DNA of 51,351 nucleotides, from the NCBI GenBank assembly GCA_019359635.1, contig JAHHGY010000025.1, positions 1 to 51,351 on the forward strand. Direction: 5' to 3'. The stretch comes from Chroococcus sp. CMT-3BRIN-NPC107 (GTDB lineage Bacteria > Cyanobacteriota > Cyanobacteriia > Cyanobacteriales > Chroococcidiopsidaceae). The notes under the pieces are model-generated. The model had not been told where the DNA came from. It did not search any database and was given only the letters and a program-made list of their open reading frames with translations. This document shows, one piece after another, positions 26,857-35,378 of this stretch; the first letter of the stretch is position 1; each line of letters starts with the position of its first letter. A program made the position numbers and the translations under genes.

Positions 26857-27867
26857 TACGCCAAACTTTTGATTAGCATCTGTCCATACTTGTATGGATT
26901 TTAGTCCTTGCGATTGCAATTCTTGCTGAATACTATCTAAATCAAATTTGCGAGATATTTCTGTAAAGATGGTTTCGTCAGATGCTAATTCAATTGTCAA
27001 ATCTAAATCCTTCAACGTTATGGTTTGAGAGCGCAAACTTCGCAGGTGCATTTCAATTTGGCGCTTAGTTTCATTGTAAAAAGCTAAGTGTTCAAATTGG
27101 GTTAAATCGAAGTTGCCATCAAAGCGTTGATTTAGGTGTTTGAGTATATTGAGATTAAAAGCTGCGGTAACTCCTTGACTGTCGTTATAAGCAGGTTCTA
27201 ATATCTCTTTAGACTTGTGTAAATCTATACCCAATAAAAAGTATTCATTCGGTTGGAGCGCTCTAGTAATTTGGGAGAAAAATGTTTTACATTCTTGAGG
27301 GTTGAGATTGCCTAAAGAACTACCAATAAAACAAATTACTCGGTTGGGTAATGAAGTTGGTTTTAGTTGTTTTAAAGCTAGTTCGTAGGTACTAACAAGA
27401 GCCTGGACTTGCAAAGAAGGATAATCAGCCAAGAGCGCTTTGGCACTACTTTCTAAGATACCTGCGCTGACATCGATTGAAACATAGCGTAAAGGATAGT
27501 TTAATTGCTCGTAAGCATCTAATAGAATGCGGGTTTTAGTAGAGCTACCACTGCCCAATTCTACCAATTCGCAAGCCCCTGTAATTTCAGAAATCGCGAT
27601 CGCGCATTCTTGTAAAATAGCTGTTTCCGTGCGTGTCAGGTAATATTCTGGTAGGTCGCAAATTTGCTCGAATAATTGCGAACCATAGTCATCGTAAAAG
27701 TAACGAGCTTGAATATACTTAGGCGTTTGAGTTAACCCAGCAATAACATCGCTTTTTTCTGCCAGCACGGAAGCTGATAAAGTGGCTGCATTTAACAAAT
27801 GCTCAATTTGCAAGCGATTTTCTACATCAGTAGCAGGATTACCGCTTGCAGTATTAAAAATTGACAT
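26833..27867 (-). CDS. egtD: Histidine N-alpha-trimethyltransferase EgtD
   Basis: The product has 344 residues from ATG 27865-27867, which has AGGAG five bases before it; an upstream GTG is too close to that site. The SAM motif is ELVELGSGSSTKTRILLDA. Other family blocks are YFYDDYGSQLFEQICDLPEYYLTRTE and CFIGSSLGNL (seen in parts), with MHLRSLRSQTI near the C-terminal substrate lid. EgtD trimethylates histidine to hercynine, the first step of ergothioneine synthesis. It sits 123 bases downstream of egtB on the same strand, separated by a small inverted repeat, and overlaps the convergent PSI factor gene by 24 bases. Confidence 0.93.
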   Translation of the reverse strand: MSIFNTASGNPATDVENRLQIEHLLNAATLSASVLAEKSDVIAGLTQTPKYIQARYFYDDYGSQLFEQICDLPEYYLTRTETAILQECAIAISEITGACELVELGSGSSTKTRILLDAYEQLNYPLRYVSIDVSAGILESSAKALLADYPSLQVQALVSTYELALKQLKPTSLPNRVICFIGSSLGNLNPQECKTFFSQITRALQPNEYFLLGIDLHKSKEILEPAYNDSQGVTAAFNLNILKHLNQRFDGNFDLTQFEHLAFYNETKRQIEMHLRSLRSQTITLKDLDLTIELASDETIFTEISRKFDLDSIQQELQSQGLKSIQVWTDANQKFGVLLCRLLH

Positions 27868-27913
27868 GAACACTCCTACCTAGGAAAAAAGCTATCTTTT
27901 GCTATCTAAACAA

Positions 27914-27942
27914 AAACCATACAACGATTAAAACTATGGTTT
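27914..27942 (-). terminator. Inverted repeat between egtB and egtD
   Basis: AAACCATA (27914-27921) and TATGGTTT (27935-27942) pair perfectly. On the minus strand the stem is followed by T-rich sequence. It may weaken read-through from egtB into egtD. Confidence 0.4.
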
Positions 27943-27989
27943 TATTTTTGTAGTTGATATTCTTCCAAAAGGAATAGAATTGGCTAAAA

Positions 27990-29312
27990 CTACTTATCCT
28001 TAGCACAGCGAAACCCTGCTAAGATTTGCCGCACGCCGGGATGATACCAATTGCGAAAACTCGAACGTAGCGCCCAAGGACGAGTTGCCCAACTACCACC
28101 TTTTAGCACCCAATGCTCTCCATCAAAATATACCTGAGAGTAGCCAGGATAAGGAAAGCCAGCAAAACCTTGATAACCTTCAAATACTGTAGATGTCCAT
28201 TCCCAAACATTACCCAACATATCGAAACAGCCATAAACACTTTGTCCTTTGGGGTAAGCATTTACTGGCGTTGTTTGACTAACAGTATTATCGTGATTGC
28301 AATGCTTTTCTGTGGGCAATTCTTCTCCCCAAGGATAAGGAGAATTACCCCCGGCGGCTTTTTCCCATTCGGCTTCGGTAGGTAGCCGTTTACCAACAAA
28401 TCGGCCGTAAGCATCAGCTTCATACCAACTAACTCCACAAACCGGGTAATTGTCCCAGCGACGATCTTCTGACCAATACAAAGGTTTGGTTACTTGCTCA
28501 GATTGCACCCATCGCCACCCTCGTTGCGACCACAAGTTAGAATTTTGGTAGCCTCCAGCTTCAATAAAAGCTCCATATTGTCTGCAAGTAACGGGATAGC
28601 GATCGATATAGTAATCGCCAAGATTGACTTGATGAGCGGTGCGTTCGTTATCTAAAGCGTCTACAGAATCGTTTCCTTGGGTAAAAGAACCTGATTCAAT
28701 GCAAACCATTTCTGAATCTAAACAACTAACTTGAGCCATAGGAGAGTTAAAGGCAGGATGCACGGTAAATTTGTTTTGAGTAGTAATATTTTGCCAACTT
28801 GCGCCTACAGGTGCGCGATCGCGCCAGCGTTGAAGTTGCAGTACAAAGGCGATCGTTTCTGTATGCTGGCTTTCGTGTTGCAATAACCAACGCCAAAGAC
28901 GTTCTTCTCTGTCTAAATCGATAGTTTCTAGACGCAACAGCACTTTGTTTCTAATTGCTTCAAGATATCTTTTAATCTCGCATAGGGGTGGCAATTTGAC
29001 GCGCTCGGATTTAGGTAAACCATCAGCAACAAACAAACGACGATACTTTGGAAACAGTGATTTTATCTTGTCTTGGCGCTCTAGCAACCACAATGACTCA
29101 GTATAGCCAATGTGTCCCAAATGCCAACCTACGGGGCTAAATTCTGAGTGTGCTTGATGACAAAAGGTGGTTTCGTCTATAGACTCAAATAATTCTAAAG
29201 TTCCCGCTCTACATTGATGCAACCACTGCTTTAATTGTTCCCGTCTTATATCCAGAATCTGGGGCGAACCCGGAGCGTTAGTTTGTTGAAAGTTGATGGA
29301 TTTCGATCTCAA
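27990..29312 (-). CDS. egtB: Ergothioneine sulfoxide synthase EgtB
   Basis: The 440-residue protein has an N-terminal DinB-like domain and a C-terminal FGE/sulfatase-modifying-factor domain. The iron ligands are visible as His64/His67 in GWHLGHIGYTE and His146/His150 in LLQHESQHTE, the HX3H pair of EgtB. The FGE part has ERTAHQVNLGDYYIDRYPVTC, RLPTEAEWEKAAGG, MLGNVWEWTS and GSWATRPWALRSSFRNWY. The enzyme joins hercynine to a thiol using oxygen and Fe(II). The presence of egtC suggests gamma-glutamylcysteine as the thiol donor. The start is a TTG at 29312, giving a 35-base overlap with egtC, so it is likely coupled. Confidence 0.92.
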   Translation of the reverse strand: MRSKSINFQQTNAPGSPQILDIRREQLKQWLHQCRAGTLELFESIDETTFCHQAHSEFSPVGWHLGHIGYTESLWLLERQDKIKSLFPKYRRLFVADGLPKSERVKLPPLCEIKRYLEAIRNKVLLRLETIDLDREERLWRWLLQHESQHTETIAFVLQLQRWRDRAPVGASWQNITTQNKFTVHPAFNSPMAQVSCLDSEMVCIESGSFTQGNDSVDALDNERTAHQVNLGDYYIDRYPVTCRQYGAFIEAGGYQNSNLWSQRGWRWVQSEQVTKPLYWSEDRRWDNYPVCGVSWYEADAYGRFVGKRLPTEAEWEKAAGGNSPYPWGEELPTEKHCNHDNTVSQTTPVNAYPKGQSVYGCFDMLGNVWEWTSTVFEGYQGFAGFPYPGYSQVYFDGEHWVLKGGSWATRPWALRSSFRNWYHPGVRQILAGFRCAKDK

Positions 29313-30075
29313 GGTCTTGTCCTACACTAAGAATACTCTGTTCGGAAAAACGATGCCAATCGCCTTTAAATATAGGTTCAGAGGCAATAATTACGGATTT
29401 TGGATAAGCTAGATCGTCCCTAGTCCAATATAGAGAAGGACACTCTATCCCGCTTGCAAATCGAGCAGCAATTAGCCGCTCGCCATCGCTAATAATGATG
29501 TTAGCCGAGGCGGAGACTTGATGAGATTTAGCTAATTCATCCAACTTGAGCAACGCCCTTTGCAAAGCTTGTTCTAGAGGATCGTCGGGGTTTTTTAGCT
29601 GTTCGTCAAGAAACAAAGCAAAAAAGTGTTCGGAATCAGTACTGCCTTTGATAGATTTGTAAGCAGTATCGCTGAGTAGTTCGCAGATTGGACGCATGAG
29701 AGTCTGCTTAAAGTTGTCAATCTTACCATTATGAATAAATAACAGTTGATTTGATTCAAAGGGCTGACAGTTGCTCATATCTACTGTTTGTCCGGCGGTG
29801 GCACTGCGAACGTAGCCTAGAACACAGCCTGTCTCTACATAGCGCCCCAAGCTAGGCAAATTCACGTCATTCCAAATCGGAATAACGTTTTTATATATAA
29901 AAGGATTCGTTTCTTTGTCGGGATGATACCAACCAATCCCAAAACCATCAGCATTAACTACTCCTGAGTTCATCTCTAACGGTTTATAGCTTTGAACAAT
30001 CAATGAATGTTCTGGTTTGGATAAGATATAGTCCAATGGAATTGATGAGCCGATATAGCCTAATAATCTACACAT
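29278..30075 (-). CDS. egtC: Ergothioneine amidohydrolase EgtC
   Basis: About 265 residues from ATG 30073-30075, so that Cys2 (MCRLLGYIG) becomes the N-terminal nucleophile of this class II glutamine amidotransferase fold; six codons upstream are open but would bury that Cys. Further marks are NADGFGIGWY, GYVRSATAG, PFESNQLLFIHNGKID and GSTDSEHFFALFL. EgtC removes glutamate from the gamma-glutamyl intermediate in ergothioneine synthesis. It starts the egtC-egtB-egtD series. egtA and a C-S lyase (egtE) are not in the window and may be supplied by other enzymes. The promoter lies in the 186 bases before hen1. Confidence 0.9.
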   Translation of the reverse strand: MCRLLGYIGSSIPLDYILSKPEHSLIVQSYKPLEMNSGVVNADGFGIGWYHPDKETNPFIYKNVIPIWNDVNLPSLGRYVETGCVLGYVRSATAGQTVDMSNCQPFESNQLLFIHNGKIDNFKQTLMRPICELLSDTAYKSIKGSTDSEHFFALFLDEQLKNPDDPLEQALQRALLKLDELAKSHQVSASANIIISDGERLIAARFASGIECPSLYWTRDDLAYPKSVIIASEPIFKGDWHRFSEQSILSVGQDLEIEIHQLSTN

Positions 30076-30196
30076 AAATTGGCGCGATCGCACCTTTGCC
30101 GTCCCTAATAGTCGTTCCTATTCTATTTCTTTAACTAGGCTGGCGTGTTGTCTCAAATTCTCTCTTTGGGATGAAGACATGAAAGTAGTTTTAAAA

Positions 30197-30229
30197 AATG
30201 TAGTATTTTTGTAGTATTCAATCTACATT
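30197..30229. promoter_or_regulatory. Dyad before the hen1 remnant, candidate operator
   Basis: AATGTAG (30197-30203) and CTACATT (30223-30229) pair. The spacer repeats TGTAGTATT. It lies 32 bases before the hen1 ATG and 120 bases from the egtC start, a good position for a repressor site in the divergent promoter region. Confidence 0.45.
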
Positions 30230-30261
30230 AAATACTGAGGTTAAAGTATTATTTTTGCTAA

Positions 30262-30993
30262 ATGCTGCTAAAAATCGCTACTACCCATAAACCAGCAACA
30301 GATTTAGGCTCCTTGTTGCACAAGCACTCAGATAAATTACAGTCTTTTAGTTTATCTTTGCAACACGAACAAGAAGAAGCCGTAGTTGAGGAACGTATCA
30401 GCCTAAACAAACAGCGTTTAACGGCGGTTTTAGGGGTATTAAAGCAGCATGGAACAACAAAAGTAATAGATTTAGGATGCGGTGAGGGAAAGCTGTTAAA
30501 ACTATTACTAGCTCGAAGTTTTAAAGAGATTGTTGGGGTTGATTTATCTTATCGGGTTTTGGAAATTGCGAGTGCAAGACTGCATTTAGAAAGTATGCCA
30601 ACTATGCAGCGCGATCGCATTAAACTATTACAAGGATCGCTTAGTTACCGCGATCGACGGCTGTGTGGATACGATACGGCAACGGTAGTAAAAGTAATTG
30701 AGCATTTAGATATAGCTCGTTTGGCGGCTTTTGAACGCGTACTTTTTGAATTTGCGAAACCAAATACGGTAGTTATAACAACGCCAAATATAGAGTACAA
30801 CGTCAAGTTTGAGGCTTTCCCTGCGGGAAAGTTACGCCACAAAGATCATCGATTTGAATGGACGCGCTTAGAGTTTCAACAATGGCGAAATAAAGTAGCA
30901 GAAAAATATGATTATTCCGGGCAATTTTTGCCTATAGGTGACGAAGATTGCGAAGTAGGATCTTTTACACAAATGGCAGTATTTCATAATTAG
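30262..30993 (+). pseudogene. hen1: Hen1 RNA 3'-end ribose methyltransferase with internal in-frame deletion
   Basis: The 243-residue frame begins with the true Hen1 N-terminus (MLLKIATTHKPATDLGSLLHKH, as two blocks) for about 33 residues. It then jumps to the linker before the methyltransferase domain (EEAVVEERISLNKQRL). Bacterial Hen1 has about 450-470 residues, so some 220 residues, the ligase-activating N-terminal domain, are missing without a frameshift. SAM motif VIDLGCGEG (68-76) and the tail HKDHRFEWTR are intact. The metal motif E-x-x-E-H reads K144-V-I-E147-H148, so the first Glu is a Lys (GAA to AAA is one change). Both defects argue for loss of function. Its two operon partners are clearly broken. 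Confidence 0.85.
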
Positions 30994-31049
30994 TTTACTT
31001 AAACTAATTCACTGAGTTTGAAAGTTTTTTAAATATTATTTTTGTAATT

Positions 31050-31803
31050 ATGCCTTTTCAGCAATTAATTGAAATAGCTAAAAATCAGTATTATCCGTTA
31101 CTTTTTGCCACCGTTAGCGGAGCGTATTTGTATGGGTTTCCTTCTCCTGATTCTGATTACGATTTGCGCGGTGTTCATATTCTCCCAGTTAAAGAAGTTG
31201 TTGGTCTTGATATTGGACGAGAAACTATTGAAATTGCTGAGTTTATAAGGAGATTTAAAACTAGATTTAGTAACCCACGATGTTAAAAAATTCTTTGCTA
31301 TGCTCTTGAAAAAAAACGGTTATGTTTTGGAACAATTGTATTCACCTTTAATAGTACATACTACGCCGGAGCATGAAGAATTAAAAATACTTGCTCGTCA
31401 ATGTATTACCCGTTATCACGTTCACCACTACTTAGGTTTTGCTCAAAGTCAATGGCAGCTTTTTTCTAAGCAAAATCCACCAAAAGTTAAACCTTTGCTC
31501 TACATTTATCGAGTATTACTAACGGGCATTTATTTAATGGAAATAGGCATTTTAGAAGCTAATTTAGTAGAGTTGAATAAAAATTTTAATTTGACTTATG
31601 TTTCAGACTTAATTACTTGTAAACTAGCAGGAGCAGAAAAAGCAGTATTACCAAACATTAATCTAACATTTCATCAGCAAGAATACGAGCGTTTGTGCAA
31701 TCAATTAAGAGAAGCGAGTCAAAATAGCAGTTTGCCAGAAACGCCAAATTGTAAAGCTGAGTTAAACGATTTACTTATTCGGATAAGATTGCAGTTTAGT
31801 TAA
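31050..31803 (+). pseudogene. rlaP: RlaP-type nucleotidyltransferase of the RNA-repair operon, frameshifted
   Basis: The first 79 codons give a polymerase-beta-like nucleotidyltransferase (GAYLYGFPSPDSDYDLRGVH with the GS/G-x-D-x-D type metal motif) ending out of frame at 31286. A +1 shift near 31240-31254 restores family sequence: DLKLDLVTHDVKKFFAML, then KKNGYVLEQLYSPLIV, on to a stop at 31801-31803. Joined, they make about 250 residues, the normal family length, so one small indel accounts for the damage. This family accompanies Pnkp and Hen1 in many bacteria. It begins 56 bases after hen1, and pnkp follows after 13 bases. Confidence 0.85.
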
Positions 31804-31816
31804 AAAATAACAATGT

Positions 31817-32685
31817 ATGAAAATTACTATACCCGAACTATCTTTAGTTGTCCTCATCGGTGCTTCTGGTGCTGGAAAGTCTAGCTTTGCTAAAAAGCAC
31901 TTTAAACCTACAGAAGTTATATCATCGGATTTTTGCCGAGGATTGATTTGCGATGATGAAAATAATTAAGCTGTTAGTAAAGATGCTTTTGTGGTTTTGC
32001 ACTATATCGCTGCCAAAAGATTAGCCGCCGGAAAGTTGACAGTAATTGATGCTACTAATGTGCAAAAAGAAGACCGAAAACACTTACTAGACTTAGCGAA
32101 AGAGTATCATTGTTTGCCTGTAGCGATCACCCTTGATTTACCAGAATACATTTATGGCGATCGCAATCAGCACCGCCTAGCTCGAAATTTTGGCATTCGT
32201 GCGATCGTAAAGACAACGGGAAGCAATAAAAGTCATGTTTGGCATCTGAACACCCTAGCGCAGCTATGCAAAGCCGAACCCAAATTATTATATTAGCAAC
32301 GGCTTATAAGTTAGTAGATGTCAATGACACCGCTACTGGGATCTCTTGGTAGGAAGAACTTACTAGCATTGGTGGAGAAGAAATAGTTGTTAAACCGTTA
32401 GATTTTATTGTTAAAGGCGATCGCGGTTTGGTACAACCTGCCGTTAAATGTAGAGATAGGGAATATTTGCGGATTATCTACGGTACGGAATACACAGCAC
32501 CAGAAAATTTAGAGAGATTGCGATCGCGCGGTTTATCGAGAAAGCGCTCTTTAGCACTGCGAGAATTTGCTTTAGGGATGGAATACCTAGAACGATTTAC
32601 TAAAAAAGCACCTTTACGCCGCGTTCGCGAATGCGTTTTTGGAGTTTTGACATTAGAAAGCGAACCCGTAGATCCACGTCTCTAA
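31817..32685 (+). pseudogene. pnkp: Pnkp polynucleotide kinase-phosphatase-ligase remnant
   Basis: From ATG 31817 the frame reads the Pnkp kinase start, with P-loop GASGAGKSS and then SSDFCRGLICDDENN, and meets TAA at 31967-31969. It goes on in the same frame (DAFVVLHYIAAKRLAAGK, VIDATNVQ) until about 32215, where kinase sequence joins the late ligase block HVWHLNTLAQLCKAEP. A 2-base insertion near 32290 shifts the frame. A TAG replaces a Trp codon (ISW-stop-EEL) near 32353. Finally VVKPLDFIVKG through LTESEPVDPRL-like text ends at 32685. Intact Pnkp has about 850 residues; here the phosphatase domain and the first part of the ligase are gone. Non-functional beyond doubt. Confidence 0.92.
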
Positions 32686-33116
32686 ACTTGGGTTTCGGCA
32701 ACGCGTTTGAGACGTTGCAGTTGACTCTGCATATCTGCTTTGGTTAAATAGGAAGCAAATGTATTAAAACCCCAGCGAATCATGGGGTTGGGAATTTCAA
32801 ACTGAAAACGGTTGACTAAAAGCGTACCTTGCGGCGTTTCTTGACATTCCCAAAAGTCGCATCCTTGAAAAAATCCCTTAAATTCCCAAACAATTAAGCC
32901 GGGTTTTCGCTCCTTGACTACCGCCTCAAGGGTTGGTTGAACTATCGGAATTTTGATTATAAAATTGCTGCGACTACCTACTTCGGTACTCCAATCGCCT
33001 ACAGGTTCGCATTTTAAAAGTGGGTTTAGCCATTTGTGCATTAAAAGGCGATCGCTTAGACAGTGTTCGACAACTTTGGGACTTGCATTAATTTTAATCG
33101 ATTGTTCAAATTGCAT
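32682..33116 (-). CDS. SRPBCC-family (START/Bet v1-like) protein
   Basis: The 144-residue protein has the polyketide-cyclase/SRPBCC pattern: an opening strand FEQSIKINASPKVVEHCLSD, central strands (GLIVWEFKGFFQGCDFWEC) and a long C-terminal helix with Leu/Arg/Lys. Such proteins bind hydrophobic ligands in a cavity; the ligand is unknown. The length fits a single domain. It is convergent with the pnkp remnant, overlapping its last 4 bases. No signal peptide is seen, so it is cytosolic. Confidence 0.8.
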   Translation of the reverse strand: MQFEQSIKINASPKVVEHCLSDRLLMHKWLNPLLKCEPVGDWSTEVGSRSNFIIKIPIVQPTLEAVVKERKPGLIVWEFKGFFQGCDFWECQETPQGTLLVNRFQFEIPNPMIRWGFNTFASYLTKADMQSQLQRLKRVAETQV

Positions 33117-33430
33117 AGCAGTTAAAGAGACTTATAAATTCTAACTTTAGCAATTTTGACCTTTTGATAATAGTAACTTATTAAAAGTAATCTTGATTAC
33201 CAAAGATTATTAAATAACTGAGTTTTTAACTGTAAATATCCACAACGGTAGATGTATAATTAGTTTTTTCATTATAACTCTGTATAGAGGCAGATAATAA
33301 TGTCTAGCCGATCAATTTACAGCTACAAAGCAAGTAAAAACAACCAGGAAAACTTTAGTAAGGAGCGCGATCGCCAGTCGTTGTAGAAATAATGTTTTTT
33401 CAGTGGTGTGTAACCTTAATTTAAAAAATC
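33117..33430. other. Intergenic region with a possible 28-codon gene
   Basis: The 314 bases between the SRPBCC gene and the channel gene are A/T-rich. The only candidate gene is the 28-codon frame at 33300-33386, described separately. The rest probably contains two divergent promoters. Confidence 0.5.
33300..33386 (+). CDS. Possible 28-residue peptide, unrecognised
   Basis: ATG 33300 opens MSSRSIYSYKASKNNQENFSK-like text of 28 codons, very polar and basic, ending at TAG 33384-33386. A GAGG motif lies about 8 bases before the ATG. No family is recognised and the length gives little statistical support. It precedes the channel gene by 44 bases. Confidence 0.3.
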   Translation: MSSRSIYSYKASKNNQENFSKERDRQSL

Positions 33431-35170
33431 ATGAATGCAAATTGGCAAGAAATAATCCCAGTAATGAGTAGTAATGTATCAATAAGTACTCAGCAATTGA
33501 TAGCGCAAGCACCAGGAATAGATGCAATTCAACCAAGGGAAGCGGTAGAAAATAGCGTTAATTACGCGCAAAATATTCTGCAAAGACTAATAGAATTTAT
33601 TCCTAACGTACTTGCCGCTATAGCAATTTTGCTAGTTGGCTTGATTATTGCGTATGTGGTGAAAGCCATCATCAAAGGAATTCTTAATCGTACCAATATA
33701 GACAATAAGATCGCAGCAGGAGTAACGGGTCATAGCGATCGCGATAATTTACCCAAAGTCGAAGAATTAGTTGGTAATGTTGCTTTTTGGATTGTAATTC
33801 TGTTTACAGTGGTAGCAGTTTTGCAAGCCCTAGAGCTAGAAGTCGTCTCGCGACCCCTTGGTGGTTTCCTCAATCAAGTAACCGGATTTTTACCAAAATT
33901 ATTAGGAGCCTTAATATTTTTAGGTGTAGCTTGGCTAGTCGCCACTGTAGTCAAGTTGATAACTACGCGCGGGTTGCAAGCCCTAAGGTTAGATGAGCGG
34001 GTAAATCAACGACCTGCGGGTGCGACTCCAGCGCCAAATCAATTATCTCTCAGCGAGACTATTGGTAATTCCCTGTACTGGTTTATCTTTTTACTATTTC
34101 TGATTCCGATTTTGGATACGTTGGGCTTACAACAAGCGTTGCAGCCTATAGAGAATTTAGTTAGCGAAATTCTCTCAATTTTGCCCAATATCTTAGCCGC
34201 CGTGCTAATTGCGGGTGTAGGTTGGCTATTAGCGCAAGTAGTCCGCCGGATTGTCACAAACTTACTTGCAACCACCGGAATCGATGGTGCGGGAGAAAGG
34301 GTTGGTTTGCGGCGCACCGCAGGAGGACAAACTTTATCAGGAATTATTGGTACAATCGTTTATGTGCTAATTTTGATTCCGGTAGCGATCGCCGCCCTTA
34401 ATGCTTTACAAATTGAGGCAATTTCCGTTCCGGCGATCGCCATGTTGCAGCAAATCCTCAATGCTTTACCGGGAATATTTACCGCCGCACTGATTTTGAT
34501 TGTTGCTTACTTCATTGGTCATTTTTTAGCCGACTTAGTAACCAGCATCCTCACCAGCTTAGGATTCAATAGAATCTTCTCGGCGTTGGGTTTGCCCTCA
34601 CCTACTCGCCAAAGAGTTGTACCACCTCCATCCGTAATTCCACCACCCACCACAGGTTCACAAACCGTTCTGCAACCAGAAGCCACCGCCGCCCAGCAGT
34701 TAGCAACTAGAACTCCCTCAGAGCTTGTAGGTATTATTACCTTAGTAGGGATTATGCTATTTGCCACTTTAGCAGCCGTGAATATTTTAAATATTCCCGC
34801 TCTAACAGCGCTAGTAGGCGGATTAGTGTTAATTTTGGGTCGCATTCTCTCAGGATTGGTAGTATTTGGCGTTGGTTTGTTTTTAGCAAACTTAGCGTTC
34901 AACTTGATTACAAGTTCTGGCGATCGCCAAGCCCGCGTGTTAGCTCAAGTTGCCCGAATTGCAATTATTGTTTTTGTGTCAGCTTTGGCACTAAATCAAA
35001 TTGGTATTGCCAGCGATATTGTTAATCTTGCCTTTGGTTTGCTATTAGGCGCTTTAGCCGTGGCCTTAGCCCTTGCTTTCGGTTTGGGCGGTCGCGAAAT
35101 TGCTAAAGAGCAAACTAGAGAATTACTAGACTCCTTCAAGCAACAACGCAACCAGCCACCACGAGTTTAA
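33431..35170 (+). CDS. Conserved-TM-helix / MscS-like membrane protein
   Basis: The 579-residue protein has many hydrophobic helices arranged as repeated units, each with a pattern like IPNVLAAIAILLVGLIIAYVVKAI, LPKLLGALIFLGVAWLVATVVK or LPNILAAVLIAGVGWLLAQVVRR (positions about 55, 155 and 250, and later). This is the conserved TM helix (PF05552) repeat of mechanosensitive-channel-related proteins. A glycine/alanine-rich segment near the end (FGLLLGALAVALALAFGLGGREIAKE) looks like the pore helix of MscS. A Pro/Thr linker lies at about 393-430. It probably acts in membrane tension response, but the MscS beta domain is not clear. A strong terminator follows. Confidence 0.82.
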   Translation: MNANWQEIIPVMSSNVSISTQQLIAQAPGIDAIQPREAVENSVNYAQNILQRLIEFIPNVLAAIAILLVGLIIAYVVKAIIKGILNRTNIDNKIAAGVTGHSDRDNLPKVEELVGNVAFWIVILFTVVAVLQALELEVVSRPLGGFLNQVTGFLPKLLGALIFLGVAWLVATVVKLITTRGLQALRLDERVNQRPAGATPAPNQLSLSETIGNSLYWFIFLLFLIPILDTLGLQQALQPIENLVSEILSILPNILAAVLIAGVGWLLAQVVRRIVTNLLATTGIDGAGERVGLRRTAGGQTLSGIIGTIVYVLILIPVAIAALNALQIEAISVPAIAMLQQILNALPGIFTAALILIVAYFIGHFLADLVTSILTSLGFNRIFSALGLPSPTRQRVVPPPSVIPPPTTGSQTVLQPEATAAQQLATRTPSELVGIITLVGIMLFATLAAVNILNIPALTALVGGLVLILGRILSGLVVFGVGLFLANLAFNLITSSGDRQARVLAQVARIAIIVFVSALALNQIGIASDIVNLAFGLLLGALAVALALAFGLGGREIAKEQTRELLDSFKQQRNQPPRV

Positions 35171-35244
35171 AAGTTCTGCTACTAACTTCAAGTCCTTGAA
35201 TCTCCCTTAGCCCGTTAACAAGTCAAAGAAAGATTTGGCAGACC

Positions 35245-35281
35245 GATTAAAAAAGCAGGTAATATTCCTGCTTTTTTAATC
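35245..35281 (+). terminator. Rho-independent terminator after the MscS-like gene
   Basis: GATTAAAAAAGCAGG (35245-35259) and CCTGCTTTTTTAATC (35267-35281) are perfect 15-base complements with a 7-base loop and a T6 run. It works in either direction and stands 75 bases after the stop. Confidence 0.85.
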
Positions 35282-35378
35282 AAAAATTTTATACCCGACT
35301 TATTTTATCGGGTATGTTTGACGTTCAAAATAGCCCGTGTTAGTATCAAGCGACTTAGGGAAAACAGAGAGTATACCA

